NCBI GenBank assembly: GCA_034440615.1
Contig: JAOTOM010004669.1
Span: 62,001 to 126,000, forward strand
Direction: 5' to 3'
DNA length: 64,000 nt
DNA from: Ashinkailepas kermadecensis
Lineage: Eukaryota; Arthropoda; Thecostraca; Neolepadidae
Part shown: positions 10,770 through 23,409 of the stretch, in pieces
Numbering within the stretch: position 1 is the stretch's first letter
Layout of the letters: each line of letters opens with the position of its first letter
Translations under genes and position numbers: made by a program
Notes under the pieces: generated by a model
What the model was told of the DNA's origin: nothing
What the model saw: the letters and a program-made list of their open reading frames with translations, nothing else
Databases searched by the model: none

Positions 10770-13130
10770 AAACTACAGCACCAGATTTTCTTGTACTTCG
10801 CAGCCAGACAAAAACCGAAAGAATGGACACAACCTTACCTCACCCGATCGAAACGCAATGGAAGGAATAAGTAAACACCATGCGGCGGATAAATACGCAA
10901 TTGTGGTTAATGGTATTTAGTGCGGCGGATATGGACAATTTGCATAGCCGGCGAGGAACTATGACTCAAGGCTATTGAACAGCTATGACCTACAGAAAAG
11001 GCTAATAATAAATTGTGATAAAATAAATCCCCCAGAAAAATTCAAGGAATACTTATTTTCTTCAATTATCTTAAATCTGTACTTTAGTATCTTAACTCTG
11101 GGCCACCAAGATTAAATCCACACAGTCAAATTTTATTTTTGCGGAGTTGTAGAATATCTGTGTCCGAGTGGCATAAACAGTATTTGTGTCACGAATATGT
11201 GGCGCTCTGAAACAATGTATGTCATGAAATCAAAAGACACCGAAATTTCTGGTTATCTGGTGGTCTATTTTGCCACAAAGTCTTAACAGCTTTGGAGAAT
11301 GTCTTGGACGGATCTGGCTAATTTTCACGCGTAAATTTTACCTGATATCTTTTATTTAGATCGGCTGCGATTGCTTCAAAAACCCAGAAATACACCTTTT
11401 CTCTTCCGTAAGCTGATGTAGAACATCCCAATCTTTCAGGGAAAATTCAAAGGCTAATTATTAATTGCCTTTCTTCGGAGTGGTTTAAAAAGCTCCCGAA
11501 AGAGTGGGAGCTGGAGAGGCATGATTCACCCCGGCCAAGAGCCTCTAAATTTCCAATCCGTCCCAGAGAGTGGTAGTTTTCTTTACTAGCCAGGCGACGC
11601 ATGCAAGCTTCCTTCATTGGAAGAGGGATTACTTCATGTTTTGAATTTGAAGTCCAGAGATTATATCGTGTGGCAAATATAAGTAGTTGTGCAGTGCGCT
11701 GGTGTTAGGATGTAGGTATTTGGATGTTTGATGGACCGGTAGGCGGGAAGTGAGACTCAAGGCCCTTAAGTGAGAGTAGTAATTGCTGTGGTGTGGTGTC
11801 GACCCGTCGGTGGGTGTCGTCCTACGTAAGAAATTAGGCTCAATTGAATTGTTCAAATTGAATGCCTCTCATTGCCATTGGTGTGGAAGGGTGAACTATG
11901 ATAATATTGCGATGCCTTACCTATAGATAGATTGCATGGATTAGGTAGGTTACCTAGTACGTACCTACCTACTAGGTAGGTACTTGGTGCAAATCTAGGT
12001 AGGTAAGTTTTACCTAGGTGCATCTGCATCCACATCAACATGCAAGTGCATATGCACCCAGTGGCATACCTACCTAGGGTCTTCATTAATGGGTGGCCCT
12101 GTAATGGATGAAGCTTTCTGACTTTGTTCTTGTTTGGACAGAATTGTTTGATTTTTTTAAATTTTGAAGGCTGCTGAAAACAATCATTTTCAGCGGACAA
12201 ATGCTTTGGCGTCAAGGGCTAGTCTGCTTATTTTGGTGTCGGAATACATTATTTTTACTCCTATGGGTTCGGTGTCACTCCACAGCACACTAAGACCAAC
12301 ACTTTCAAGTAACCAGCATTTGAACGCAAACCTCGCCTCAAATTGAAACGATTGTGTCAGGTTCATTCAGCCAATTGTGCCATGTGCCAGTTTGTTGGTG
12401 ACAGGCTTGCCATGACCATGCTGAAGCTTATGGTGTTACTGTGTGTCACAACGTTTTTTTACCGGTAAAAAATACCTGCCACCTCGATCATCCACAAAAT
12501 TACTTGGGTATTCAACAAATGTATGCGGTACTGAAATAAGATGAACAATACGAACAATGCGTAGATTGGCTTTTGTTGACTTCTTTTTTGTGTCTGCAGT
12601 AATTTGAATTGTCGACCCGTTCGCCGATCTCTACCGATGCAACGAGTATATGGCATGATAATGACCTATGGTCGAAACGTCGCAAGCTAGCTTTATAATT
12701 TGTTCTAACTCCAGGTCTTTTCTGGATAGAGAAGATCAATTTAACCTTTAATCTGTTTGCAATAACGCATATATTGTTTTTTTTAACAAATGGGCCCAAA
12801 ACGGCTTTCAGATAATTCATACCCAATGTTAATCATGGGCGGATGCCGGAGCCACTGGAGATGTTCCCCCTCCCCCAACCCCCCAACCCAATGGAATGGT
12901 GATGCCTCTTCGGCCGGGAATGGCTCGAGTGCTCCAGGAAGGCTCGACTGCATCTCCTTTCTCCCCCTCACCCGCGCAACGGATTTTCAGCCAAAGGCGC
13001 CATTTTCAGGGGAAAAGGTGCTCGTTGGGAACGAAAAGGCACCCATTCAGTATGGTTCGGTGCACCCCCACCCCTCACCTTCACCCCCATCCGCTCAGGA
13101 ATTAATTGTACGGGATTAGATGCTTATGAA
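10770..13130. other. Unassigned DNA with a local TAGGTAGG-rich patch
   Basis: No gene is supported. 11940-12075 is enriched in TAGGTAGG/CCTACCTA with locally self-complementary sequence (ACCTAGTACGTACCTACCTA, 11951-11970). 12865-12895 is C-rich. Confidence 0.4.
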
Positions 13131-13139
13131 ATGTGAAGA

Positions 13140-13600
13140 ATGATAAAAAGTAAACTGTTTCAAGGCCAGGATAGGTTCATTCCCAATATACAAATTATAT
13201 TGAATAAGCACCCTTCATGGCTGACCAAGAGCGTAAAATATTTGCTGGAGTCAAAGATGCAGGCATTTACGACACTCAAATATTTGAACTCTGGAGGAAA
13301 ACCTAAAAGCATATATAATAGCCAGAAATAAAGTTTGGATGTGTGCTAGGGATCTAAAAGACTGGCTGAACATAAATTAACTGAAGAATTTCAGCAGGCA
13401 ATGCTAAGATGTTCTTTAGCATCCACAAATATAAATATAAGAAATGCAATGTTGGACCACAGGATGTAAATGGTGGAATAGTGGATGATGTTTGTGATTT
13501 AGTAGCGTCCCTAAGCAGGCAACTTTCATCAGACTTTACTAAAGAGAACTCAAGAACATTGGAAAACACTGAAGACTAAGCTATGGCAGAGGATAAGTTG
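13140..13600 (+). pseudogene. Decayed LINE fragment (linker before reverse transcriptase)
   Basis: A plus-strand frame contains a HPSWLTKSVKYLLESKMQAF-like stretch (about 13209-13268). This resembles the conserved P-W-x-T-K ... LL-x-x-K-x-x-x-F segment found between endonuclease and reverse transcriptase in CR1/L2-type LINEs. The frame breaks repeatedly afterwards. It lies just upstream of the A/T tract and of the RT tail at 14074-14304 in the same orientation, so both may come from one element. Confidence 0.4.
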
Positions 13601-13638
13601 GAAAATCCTACAATAACTACAGAAAATGCAGAAAACCA

Positions 13639-13945
<307 letters not shown>

Positions 13946-14073
13946 TTTCTAACATGAGTTCATGAGTACGTGACAAGAGAAGTAGATAATCAATGGAGTC
14001 TGCAGCATCTGGATAGATTTTTTTCAATTGAACATCATGAGTTGAGTCTGCAGGTGAGACATTCGGATATACA

Positions 14074-14304
14074 ATGGAGGGTAGGGAGCTGGATGTTAAT
14101 GGAAAGGAAAGAGAATTAGGCGTGTTAGATTCAAATGATCCTACAGCAGAAAAGCAATGTACCTCAGCTAGGAACAAGACAATCAGAATGCTGATGAATA
14201 TGAATCGGGGTGTGAGGAATAAGTGGATCGAAGTCATGAAAAAACTGTACTTAGCCTATGTGCGAACTCACTTAGAATATTCAGTGCAGGCACGGAGCCC
14301 TTAA
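14074..14304 (+). pseudogene. CR1/L2-type LINE reverse-transcriptase tail, degenerate
   Basis: The frame includes EREL-GVLDSND, then NKTIRMLMNMNRG, then KLYLAYVRTHLEYSVQARSP. This matches the usual order at the RT C-terminus of CR1/L2/Jockey-like elements: K-x-L-G-V-x-x-S-x-D-L, then A-N-R-x-L-G-x-I-x-R, then L-Y-x-x-L-V-R-P-H-L-E-Y-x-x-x-x-W-x-P. The Pro and Trp of the last motif are changed and a stop follows at once, so this is a dead fragment. Confidence 0.7.
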
Positions 14305-14309
14305 GTGTG

Positions 14310-15570
14310 TGTTAAGGGTGTTAGGCGTCCCAAGGAGCGACAATACCTGGTAAGTGGTGCTGCATTCCAGGCAGCGCCCAAGATGGCAAACGCGGTCAGA
14401 CACCTGTATAAAATCACACTGAAGCTGGAAGCGTCGAGGAGCAAACACGGTAGTAGTGCACCTATTAACGCGCGGATTGTCACCCGAGGTCGATACTCCT
14501 ACCTCTGCAGGAGGTGGGGGATCCCCCTCTAACTTTTGTTCTATGCCACGTAGAGCAATACGGTCTCCACAGCGCGTAACCTCATCATTCAACTATAAAA
14601 ATGCATAAAAACGTTTTGTATAGCTCTTACTTTTCACCTTCCAAGTCAGGTCAAAGGGGTCAAGATCTGAACTTAGCCAATCGACGAGCATATTTTGCCG
14701 GCTTTATTTAGACTTCTGGCCGCCAACCAACCATAATTGATGGGTCAAACTAGGATACGTAGATATCGTAGCTTCTTGCGAGCACGGTAGTATCAGAGTT
14801 CAAATTCAAGGTCAAGGGCATGCGTAGGAGGCGTGCGAACCGAAACAGAGTTTACGCATCTGAACGTAACCAAAGACACCGAAAACCGAAAGTTGCCCCC
14901 CCACCCCACCCCACCCCAAACCAGTGGGCTAGATCCGCCAGTGCTACTACTGCTGCTATTACTACCACTACCACTACTAATGTAACACCTAACTAAACAC
15001 TAAAAACCAACACCTAACTAATGTAATCTACTAGACGGGGACCACCCCGCTAAACGGAAAAGCGGAGCAAAATGGGATTTCGCAATTACTCACTTTTAGT
15101 ATTGCGCCTTTGTACCACTCTTATCACTTAGTATCTCTTCCATTTGCCGTGCGTAAAAATCATTGAAATTGTTTTTTTTAATGATTCAAGAATTGTCCAA
15201 TTTTGCACGGTTTTAACCGGTTAGAACCGGTCGAAACCACTGGCTTGCACACAACTAGTTTCGTCCCGCTTTTTCTCAACCTTGCTTGAAATTAATTTGC
15301 AGTCATATGCACATCGAAAGTTCGCGATCCTACACACTCCTATCCCTGCCATACCTTCAACCATTGCAACTCTACCATAACGAAGTACATGAATACATAC
15401 CTTCGGTTACCATGAGCATTTATGCTACGACGTTGCAAAGACCTACCACATTTCTGTAGCATGTACAAATACTTGCCCAGCGTACAATTTTAGCTTGTGC
15501 AAATTAACTACCACGCTTACGGGTACGATGGGATTAATTGTACACATTCTTGCGTTGAACTTCAGGATCA
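14310..15570. other. Unassigned DNA
   Basis: No supported gene. A C-rich ACCCC repeat lies at about 14900-14920 and a short CTA/CTG-rich stretch at 14940-14990. Confidence 0.35.
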
Positions 15571-15579
15571 GCGTACTAA

Positions 15580-18125
15580 TTTAAGCCATAGTGTGTGTGT
15601 GTGTGGTTGTATTTGGCCAGCCTGCCACCTGTGGGTGATATCGGCTGTTTCCGGTGTGTGAGGGATAGAATGGTAGGAGGATTAGATACAGGGTGGATAG
15701 ATTGCTTGTAGAGTGATGTTCGAGTAGAGTCGGAGTCGTCTTGAAGGGCTGAGTTGATCTGGTAGCTTGAAGAGGTGGAGATGGCAGAGAAGAGTCGTTT
15801 GAGAGCCGGAAATGAAGTAGTCGATAGAAGCTGTCAGTCCGGACGGTGCTAGATTGGGGTATGGGGTGTACTGGGTGGGTTGGGGTCGGGTCATCGCCAT
15901 ATATGAACATTGCAAGAACATCTTTTTTGTAGTTATTTGTTTGATTTTTTATTGTTTTTGTTTTGTTTTGTTGTTTTGTTTTTGTTTTGTTTTTTCGGTT
16001 CATTTTTTCCCGGTGTTTCCGTCTTTTTTCCCTTTTTTCCCGGTCTATTTTTATTTTTATTTTTTTTCACAGTTGATCAATTAGGCGTGTCGTAGAGAGA
16101 AAGTGGAAGAGAAGCTCGTGTAATGTTGGATAGTCGTCGTTGAGAAGTGTAGTGATGTTTAGTGGAATGTTGCGTGTGCTGCAGTAGTCTGTGATGTGTT
16201 GCTTTCGTTGTTGTATTTAGTGCAGTAGATGAGTATGTGTTTGATGGTGAGTGTTCGTTGGCATGTTGTGCATTGTGGTCGTGGGCGTTGTAGTAAGCGG
16301 TAGGAGTGTGTAAGTGCTGTGTGTCCGAGGCGTAGTCGTGTTAGAGTGCGTTCCTTAAGTCTGGTGCGTTGGTTGATGGTGTGCCAAGGTTCGTGCTTGG
16401 GGTATATTTCATGAAGTTGCGTTAGTGCTGTGTCCCATGTTTGTTGGATGTGTTTCTTAAGTGCCTGTTGTATTGTGGGGTAGTAGTCAGATTGTGAGAG
16501 TGGGCATGGTATGGTTTGTGGTAGTGTTGTGGCTATGTTTGCTTCAGTGTCTGCATGTTCGTTGCCGTGTATGTTTGTGTGACTTGGGATCCATAGGAGA
16601 AGTGGTCTTTGTCGTGCGTTGAGTTTTTGGTGTATGTTGAGTATTTTCGGGATGAGGGGTGTTTGTGTTTGGTGTATGGTGTGATGCTTTGCTGATTTGG
16701 CGTCAGTGGCTATGATGTTGTGTTCAATTTTGGTGTTGTAAATGGTGGAGTAAGCCGAAAAGATTGCGTATAGTTCTGCTGTGTAGGTTGATGCTGTGTC
16801 GTGCAGACGGGCACGAAGGATAACCCGCGTCGGTGCTGCATTGGGGTACAGCACCGCCGCTGTGCCCGTCTGCTGTGTATGTGATTTTGAACCGTCTGTG
16901 TATATGATGTTGTAATTTGCGTGTTGTGCTGTGAATTGGAAGAAGAGTGGTGTATTTCTGCGTCGGTGTATGTGTGTTTTGGGTGGTCTATGAGGAAGTG
17001 TGTTGTGGGTGTTTCGTGTTTCCACCAGGCTGTGGGTGTTGGTAATGGTTTGGCAGTGGGTAGTGTAATGTGTAGTCTGTTTGTGTGTTGGTGGATGCGG
17101 CAGCCTATTGTAGTTTTGAGTCGTGATGTTGTCATGAGTTGGTGTACACGTGTGGTGCGAAGTTTTAGGGCCTGTGTACATGGGTGTTGTGGTATGAGTT
17201 GCGTTTTGTAGTGGTATCTTAATAGTGCTTGTGTGCGTCTGTGCTGTAATTCTGGTATGTGGTTGTATATATGTAGTGCGAGGTATGGTGAGGTGATATA
17301 GGCTCCTGTGGCTATTTGTAAGCATTGGTGTTGTAGTCTGTCTAGAATTTTGAGGTTTGATTTAGCAGCGTTTTCGAAGAGTAGGGATCCGTATTCCAAA
17401 ATTGGCCGAATGAGTGATTTGTAGAGGGTTATAAGTGTGTTTCGATCGGATCCCCAGTTGGTGCCAGAAAGTGCTCGTAGTATGTTGATTCTTTTGGATG
17501 CGCGTTTTTGAATGTCCAGAATGTGTGGCCGAAAGGTAAGACGCGGGTCTAGTGTGATGCCTAAAAATTTTGCTTTGGTAACGAAAGGTATAGGTGTTTT
17601 GGTCTATTTTTAGTGGCTGTGCATCTGTGTGTTTGTGGTAGCCGAAGATCATGCATTTTGATTTGTGTGGTGCGATGTGTAGATTTAGTACTGCGAGTTT
17701 GTTGTGTAATTCTGTTAGTGAGTTTTGTAGTAGAGCTAGTGCGTGATTTGGTGTTGCTTGTGATGTCCAAAGTACAATGTCGTCTGCATATATTGCAATT
17801 TTGGCCGAAAAATTGTCGGTGAGGACTGAATTTAAGCCTAGAATAAAGAGAAGGGGACTGAGAACCGCGCCTTGCATTAGGCCGGTTGTAGGGAATTTAG
17901 TTTCTGATGTGTGTTGTCCGATTTTGACTTGGAAGGAGCGGTTTAATAGATAGAAATGGAGGTAGTGTATGAGTCTGCCCTGTATGTCTATGTTGTGTAA
18001 ATGCTCTAGGAGTGCTGTGATGTTGATAGTGTCATATGCTTGTTTGAGATCCAGGAAGACGGCGACGGTAGAGCAATTCCTCAATTCGGTGGCGAACTCA
18101 CGGTCAATTGTGTGCCGCATTCGCC
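15580..18125 (-). mobile_element. Non-LTR retrotransposon (LINE, RT + RNase H), 5'-truncated and frameshifted
   Basis: Reading leftward: reverse transcriptase begins at about 18075 with AVFLDLKQAYDTI, followed by GLMQGAVLSPLLF and the catalytic box YADD (about 17790). The frame then shifts near 17585 into LEYGSLLFENAA (17399 downward), and again into an RNase H domain starting YTDGSK (about 16900), with a later LLWIPSHTNIHGNEHAD motif (about 16600) holding the usual His and Asp. RNase H downstream of RT is typical of I-group elements and some Jockey-superfamily relatives. At least two frameshifts make it non-autonomous now, and ORF1 and endonuclease are missing. The 3' end on this strand reads GGCCAAATACAACC followed by (CA)n, a microsatellite tail. 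Confidence 0.9.
16159..17325 (-). pseudogene. C-terminal region with RNase H domain of the LINE
   Basis: RNase H signatures are YTDGSK (first acidic residue), the TAELYAI helix (Glu), a TDAKSA strand (Asp) and the SHTNIHGNEHADTEA region (His and final Asp), so the four catalytic positions look retained. A C-x2-C ... H-x4-C-like stretch near the end (CTTCQRTLTIKHILIYC, about 16270-16220) resembles the usual zinc-knuckle remnant. The upstream part of this frame (17325 to about 16910) is out of register with the true protein. Confidence 0.8.
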
Positions 18126-18129
18126 GCAA
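17362..18129 (-). pseudogene. Reverse-transcriptase segment of the LINE
   Basis: This is the longest intact piece of the element. Palm motifs are in order: FLDLKQAYDT (motif A, catalytic Asp), QGAVLSPLLF (motif B), AIYADDIVL (motif C) and a KSKCMIFGY stretch. The correct product leaves this frame near 17585, after which this frame encodes unrelated residues and stops at 17362. The first residues upstream of motif A may be flanking DNA, since the 5' truncation point is not sharp. Confidence 0.85.
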
Positions 18130-18139
18130 CCGTCATCGG

Positions 18140-19990
18140 AGCACACCTTTAGAAATCAGCATAGTCAACGTCGGAAGGGCACGCTCGCTATCAATGAGAG
18201 AGGGAAGAAATTGGTTGCAACACTGCCCAAGTCATGCTCCATTGCCGAACACGGTGCACGCAAGAATGGTCACTCAGCGCCATCTTTGAAAGGAAAGGAG
18301 CAAAGTGAAGCGTAAGCAAACTTGATGGTGAAAAATGAAATGAATCCATGTATTTATGTATGTATTTACTTCGAAGCGTAGACCACAGAATAATTCAGTG
18401 GCGTAGGTACAAATGCAGGCCATGGGTGAATGAAGCCCAGGACCACCACGATTACTGCATTACTTAAATTATGTTATCCTTGTACATGCAGTTGACTATA
18501 ACTAACTACTTCAGTCACCACTTTTCCTGATGGTGGAGCGAATCTTTCTTCAACTAGCAGTGAACTGTGAGCTGTCAGTTTAAGCGGCCTGACCAGACCG
18601 CCAAACGGCGAGTAACTTTACAACGATGTTATCAATTAATGGATAATCCAGCCACGTAGCCTTGTTCTCAAGAAACGTAGCTATTTATCCACGAAGTTCT
18701 GGCCCGCCTATTTTATCATACAATATATATAGAGTTATGTTTTCAAGCTTGCACTCACTTCCAGCAATTTCTTAAGCAAATTGTAATTAAATTAATCATA
18801 GCACGAAGCTATAAAATACATGAGACCTTTTACATTGTTTCCCGAGGTCTTGATACCATTTACGCATGCGTCAAGCACAATTGGGCGCAGTGGCAGAGCT
18901 AGAATAACGCAACCTGCATGACACCACAAATTAATATTCACCAACTGATATGTGGATAACTGTCTAAGTATACATGCTTAGCCTTATTTCTGTACGGCGT
19001 TTTGCGCCTCATTCATGGGCGGAGGTGGTTTCTGAACCTTCGGATATCTTAGAACCGACCGTCGGACTCCCGTGAATGTGATGGCTGCGCACTGCGCAGC
19101 CACAGCACGACCAGCTCAACTGATGACGCTTCATGATGGCATTCGCGAAAATAATCAAGCGTATCGCCTAGCTGCTGGTGACGACTAACATTGGCATCCC
19201 GCAGCGCGAAGTGTGCTCTGCACCTCATATTGCGGCCGGAGCTCGATCTGAGCACACCGTTCCCATCCCGAATAGCAGTTTCATCGAATGAGACCGCCGT
19301 CGCTACATAAATTACACTCCTTATTCCAGGGAGAGAAAATTGAATTTCCGCCGACTGGCAGATCCCACGGCGAGACACGGTGGCTGACCATCAAGGCGAT
19401 GGCCAGTCAGCAGGCAGACCGGGCGGCACTCCGACCGCATTCAGGTTTTTTCCGGTTCTTCTCCATGTTTCTTCCCCGTTCGCGGAGTTTTTCAGTGGAG
19501 TTTTTTTCAGTTTGCATTGCCAACCCATCACATTTCAGCACATCCACCTGAGGGCTGCTGCACTCTTTCTCAGATAGTCGCGTAAGGTGATGGAATGAAG
19601 GTCCGCGCTTTGTTGAGTCAGTGTTACTGTATAAATTGTTTCTAGGTGGAGAGGAGGGATAATTATGAAGTCATAAAGTGTTCAGACTTAATAAGAGCCA
19701 CAAGGGCCCATCTGTGCTAAGCATGTAAAGGGAAGATGCTATAAGCCTGGACAAACAGATATTTAACACCCTAGCGGACATTCGCAGGAAATGTCCGCTG
19801 TCGTTTCCTAATGACCAGTCGGTTGTTATTCGTACCGAATGGATAGGTACTGCCATCCAAGTTATCCTTCTCAGGAAGAACTCTGGACGGCTTCGTAGGA
19901 TTGCGTGTTGAAATTTGAGAATAGTTAGAACCAATCCAACCTTTCAAGAGAGAACTCCTACATATTGAGCAACTCCAGTCGCAGCTGAAT
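18140..19990. other. Unassigned DNA
   Basis: No supported gene. A GTGGCGTAGGTAC string at about 18401 resembles the end of the dispersed module in reverse. GC content is moderate at 19050-19450 without recognisable exons. Confidence 0.35.
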
Positions 19991-19994
19991 GGAA

Positions 19995-20770
19995 ACAAAT
20001 GACGCAAATCGCAACACCCTCCGTAAGTTTCAACGCATCCGGCCGAGTGATGTCACGAACAATTGACGCGAACTGTAGGCAGCTCGCCTATGGCAATCAA
20101 TTAATGTGGGCGGTGGAAGCCTCAGGGCGAATACCGCCCATCGCCCGTCGAAATGTAGTCGATCGTCGAAATGCCGCCGGCCATCATCGAGCTGCCGAAG
20201 CTCGTTTTCACGGCCGGCCGCCGTCGGACGTAAAAAGCCGAGACGAGGCGACCAAATGCCTGGCGAACTGACTGGCGCTCGTGGCTGCGGCCGCCACTGT
20301 CAGGTGGGTGGCGCTATCGATGTCGTCACGGTCGAGACTGATGTCGCCGCGGGCGACCACGGCGGGCCACCGGACGGCCGGCGGCTACCTTGAGCGGCGG
20401 GTGCCCGAGTAATGCGGCAATTACACTGATTCGAGCGGCAACTTTCATCTGCCAAAGTGCAGCGCCCATCCGCGAATCGCCGCCGGCAGCGCGGCCCGAC
20501 GCATGTCAGCCGGAGCGGACTTAAAATCTCGCTCGACGGCGGCCCGACCGATTTCGTCGCTCGGCCGGCCCGGACGCATCCATTTCGTTCTTGTCGGCAT
20601 GGAACAGCCGTCGACTAAAATTACACGCCGACCACCTTTTTACTCGGGAACGCGCCGGCTTGATCGCTGAAAGAACCGCCCTTTGATGGCTTGCGCGGCG
20701 CTGGTGGGTCTGGCCGTGAGAGAGAGAGGTGGTGATGGTGGTGTGGTGGGCGCTTCAGTCCACTCTGTCC
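19995..20770. promoter_or_regulatory. CpG-rich island
   Basis: Strong CpG enrichment (runs of GCCGGC, CGTCGG, GGCGCG) in an otherwise AT-leaning neighbourhood suggests an unmethylated promoter or first-exon region. No exon or start site could be fixed on either strand. Confidence 0.35.
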
Positions 20771-21470
20771 TCCCCTTCAGCGCCAATGTTGACACGTTAG
20801 AGGTGTCACGTCGCAGGGTTTAAACCGCCCAGCATTCTGATGTGCAAATAAGGGCCAGCGGCTCGTACTTACTATTCAGTGCGGAAGTACCTCATTATTG
20901 CAGGTGGAAGGGATGTAAGACAATAGGATTGACATCATGCGATTTTGCGACATTGACGTCTCGACAATGTCAGTGTGGTAAGAGGATAAGCATAACCCTC
21001 ATTTAGATACGATATCTGGCAAACAAGGGTGAATAATCCTATTGGTTGAGCCCCCATCCCTATCTTGAACATACTGTCCATGACTGTTTGGTCCGTGTTC
21101 TCGACTGTAAACAGATGTATGGAAAACATGAGTTGAGGCATTTGTATGTCATACTTCGCTTTTTTTGGATGCCAATAGACGCTTTTTTGGGATGCCTTGT
21201 CAGTTCGCGACAAGGATCAATATAATCTCTTAATCTCTTGCAACGAAGTTCACACAAATTTTCGGAAATACTGGTGGGAAAGATAATAGAGTAGTCTGAT
21301 GAAATGCCTAGGGATACAATATGTGCGGAATTAAATAATATTCCACTTTGTCACTCATCCTGACTTTAAAAACGCACCTAATTTGTTAGCTCGCCCACTA
21401 ACTTTGCGAAATCATAACCCATAGAAGCTGTCAATAGAAGCTGCCTTTACAAGAACAAACAATCGTCCGG
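20771..21470. other. Unassigned DNA
   Basis: Non-repetitive; no gene supported. Confidence 0.35.
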
Positions 21471-21474
21471 AAAG

Positions 21475-21835
21475 GGAAGCAAGCCGTCCAGAGGACAGGA
21501 CAGGCAAGTGCATCACGGTCCGGACAGTGAGGCAAGCCGTCCACAGGACAGGACAGGCAAGTGCATCACGGTCCGGACAGTGAGGCAAGCCGTCCAGAGG
21601 ACCGGACAGGCAAGTGCATCACGGTCCGGACAGTGAGGCAAGCCGTCCAAGGACCGGACAGGCAAGTGCATCACGGTCCGGACAGTGGGAAAGCCCGGAC
21701 AGGCAGTGCATCACGGTCCGGACAGTGAGGAAAGCCGTCCAGAGGACCGGACAGGCAAGTGCATCACGGTCCGGACAGTGAGGCAAGCCGTCCAGAGGAC
21801 AGGACAGGACAGGCAAGTGCATCACGAGCGCGACA
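21475..21835. repeat. ~53-bp minisatellite, about seven copies
   Basis: The unit runs GGACAGGCAAGTGCATCACG, GTCCGGACAGTGAGGCAAGC, CGTCCAGAGGACC, with a few truncated units (about 21655-21715). GTCCGGAC is a perfect palindrome in every unit. Confidence 0.9.
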
Positions 21836-21854
21836 CGGCAGAGGACTGTCTCTG

Positions 21855-21960
21855 CCCTCCGCCGAGGACGAAGGACAGGGACAGGGAGGACAGAGACAGA
21901 GACAGAGGACGGAGGACAGAGGACAAAGACAGAGGACGGAGGACAGAGGACAGGCAATCG
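21855..21960. repeat. Purine-rich GACAGAGGACGG repeat
   Basis: A short-period (6-12 bp) array of GACAGA and GGACGG blocks, nearly all purine on the plus strand. Confidence 0.8.
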
Positions 21961-23195
21961 CCGAGGACGGAGCCGTGGGCGAGTCGGCAAGCCGTCACAC
22001 AACAGCTGAAATCGACATTATCTAAGGGGAATAATACTTCGTCCAACTTTTTAGCTCTTACTTTCTACTTTAAATTCCTTAGTTCCAGCGTAAAGAAATG
22101 AACAATCTTTAGCACTCACATACGACTAAAAACCCTCATTTTCATCTGGCTTTTTTGCCACTTTAAAGTTGCCAGCTCTGATGACAAGGAATGCACTGAT
22201 TTACAACTTCTTTCCCTAAACTCGTTACATCTACCCTTAACCCGGCATATGCGAGAGTATGCAGCCAACTGCAGGCTGCTGAGGGAGGGATGTACAAGAG
22301 GGATATATCCTGAGAAGCAACTGGGAAGGGTTCTCGAGGTATCCTCTCGATATATCAGGAACCAATGGGCCGATCTCGCTGATTCAAAGTGTCCAGGGGA
22401 AAGCACAGGATTGTGCTATCCGCCATCGAGGTCCCAATAACGTCAAGGGCCGAGTCGGATAAAAATATATCGGTGGCTGTGGGAACCTTTGTTCATCAAA
22501 TGTTCAACCAAAGGCGCAGCCAATGGGCATGCTCGATCAGCCGGCATTGTCACCTTGGGGTACGGAAAGTCATATTTTTCAAAGCGAAGCACAGAAATAA
22601 TTATCGAATTGCACCACTGAATTGTTGCCTTAATTGGAGTACCTTTCGGTTTCCAGGGGTTCTGTAGGTAGTACTTCGTCGCGTCATCAACCTACAAAGT
22701 ATGTATTGTGATGTATTGCCTTCCCGTGTACCTTCTGCCTTGCCTTGCGATGTACGTGCGTGCGCACACATTTTCCGCGCAAGCCACGTCTCAGAATTTC
22801 TGGCTGCCAGATTTAGTCTATACTGGCTAAGTATTAAAACTTGGTATAGTCTACCACTTCCAGATTAAGCTTAGCATGGGGAAACAAAATGTTGAGAAAT
22901 ATTGTACATAAGTGCCAGTAAAAATTGCAAAGTTGGAAATGAGTGTCTAAAAATTACAGACGAGGAAGGAAGACTACAGAAGACAAAAAGCATGGACTGA
23001 AGTGATATGGTGGTGGAAAGGTAGTAATAGGCCTATCTGAAGTAAGCAGATGGAAAGAAAAGGTTACAACAGTTGTCGATTAATTGCATGCCATAACTTG
23101 GCAGGCAGACGAGGAATTCACTTGCCGGGAGAAAAATAAATGACGTTCCAGCGTCCGAGCACGGTAGCAATGCTCCGGTGCGGAGTAGGCAGTAC
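21961..23195. other. Unassigned DNA
   Basis: No supported gene or element. Confidence 0.35.
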
Positions 23196-23199
23196 TCAT

Positions 23200-23345
23200 G
23201 CGCCTAGGAGCTGGAGTGGGACCCTTGAAACTTGGGGAACTCCTGGAAGTTGGAGATGGCTTTTGAAGCTGGGGGGACACCTTGAAGGTGGAGGGGTTTC
23301 ATGAAGCTGGGGTGCTTCTTGAAGTCGGGCAGGAAAGATCCGTCG
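23200..23345. repeat. Imperfect ~27-bp GAAGCTGG-type repeat
   Basis: Phrases CTTGAAACTTGGGG, CTGGAAGTTGGAG, TTTGAAGCTGGGG, CTTGAAGGTGGAGG, ATGAAGCTGGGG and CTTGAAGTCGGG recur about every 25-28 bp. Confidence 0.6.
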
Positions 23346-23353
23346 GGCAGGAA

Positions 23354-23407
23354 AGATCTGTTGAGCGTAGATTCTGCTCAAGAGCAGAATCTACGCTCAA
23401 CAGATCT
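23354..23407. repeat. Perfect 26-bp inverted repeat with 2-nt spacer
   Basis: Arm 23354-23379 starts AGATCTGTTGAGCG; arm 23382-23407 is its exact reverse complement. Only two A residues separate them, so the DNA is essentially one 54-bp palindrome. It lies at the end of the imperfect 27-bp repeat. Confidence 0.95.
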
Positions 23408-23409
23408 CT

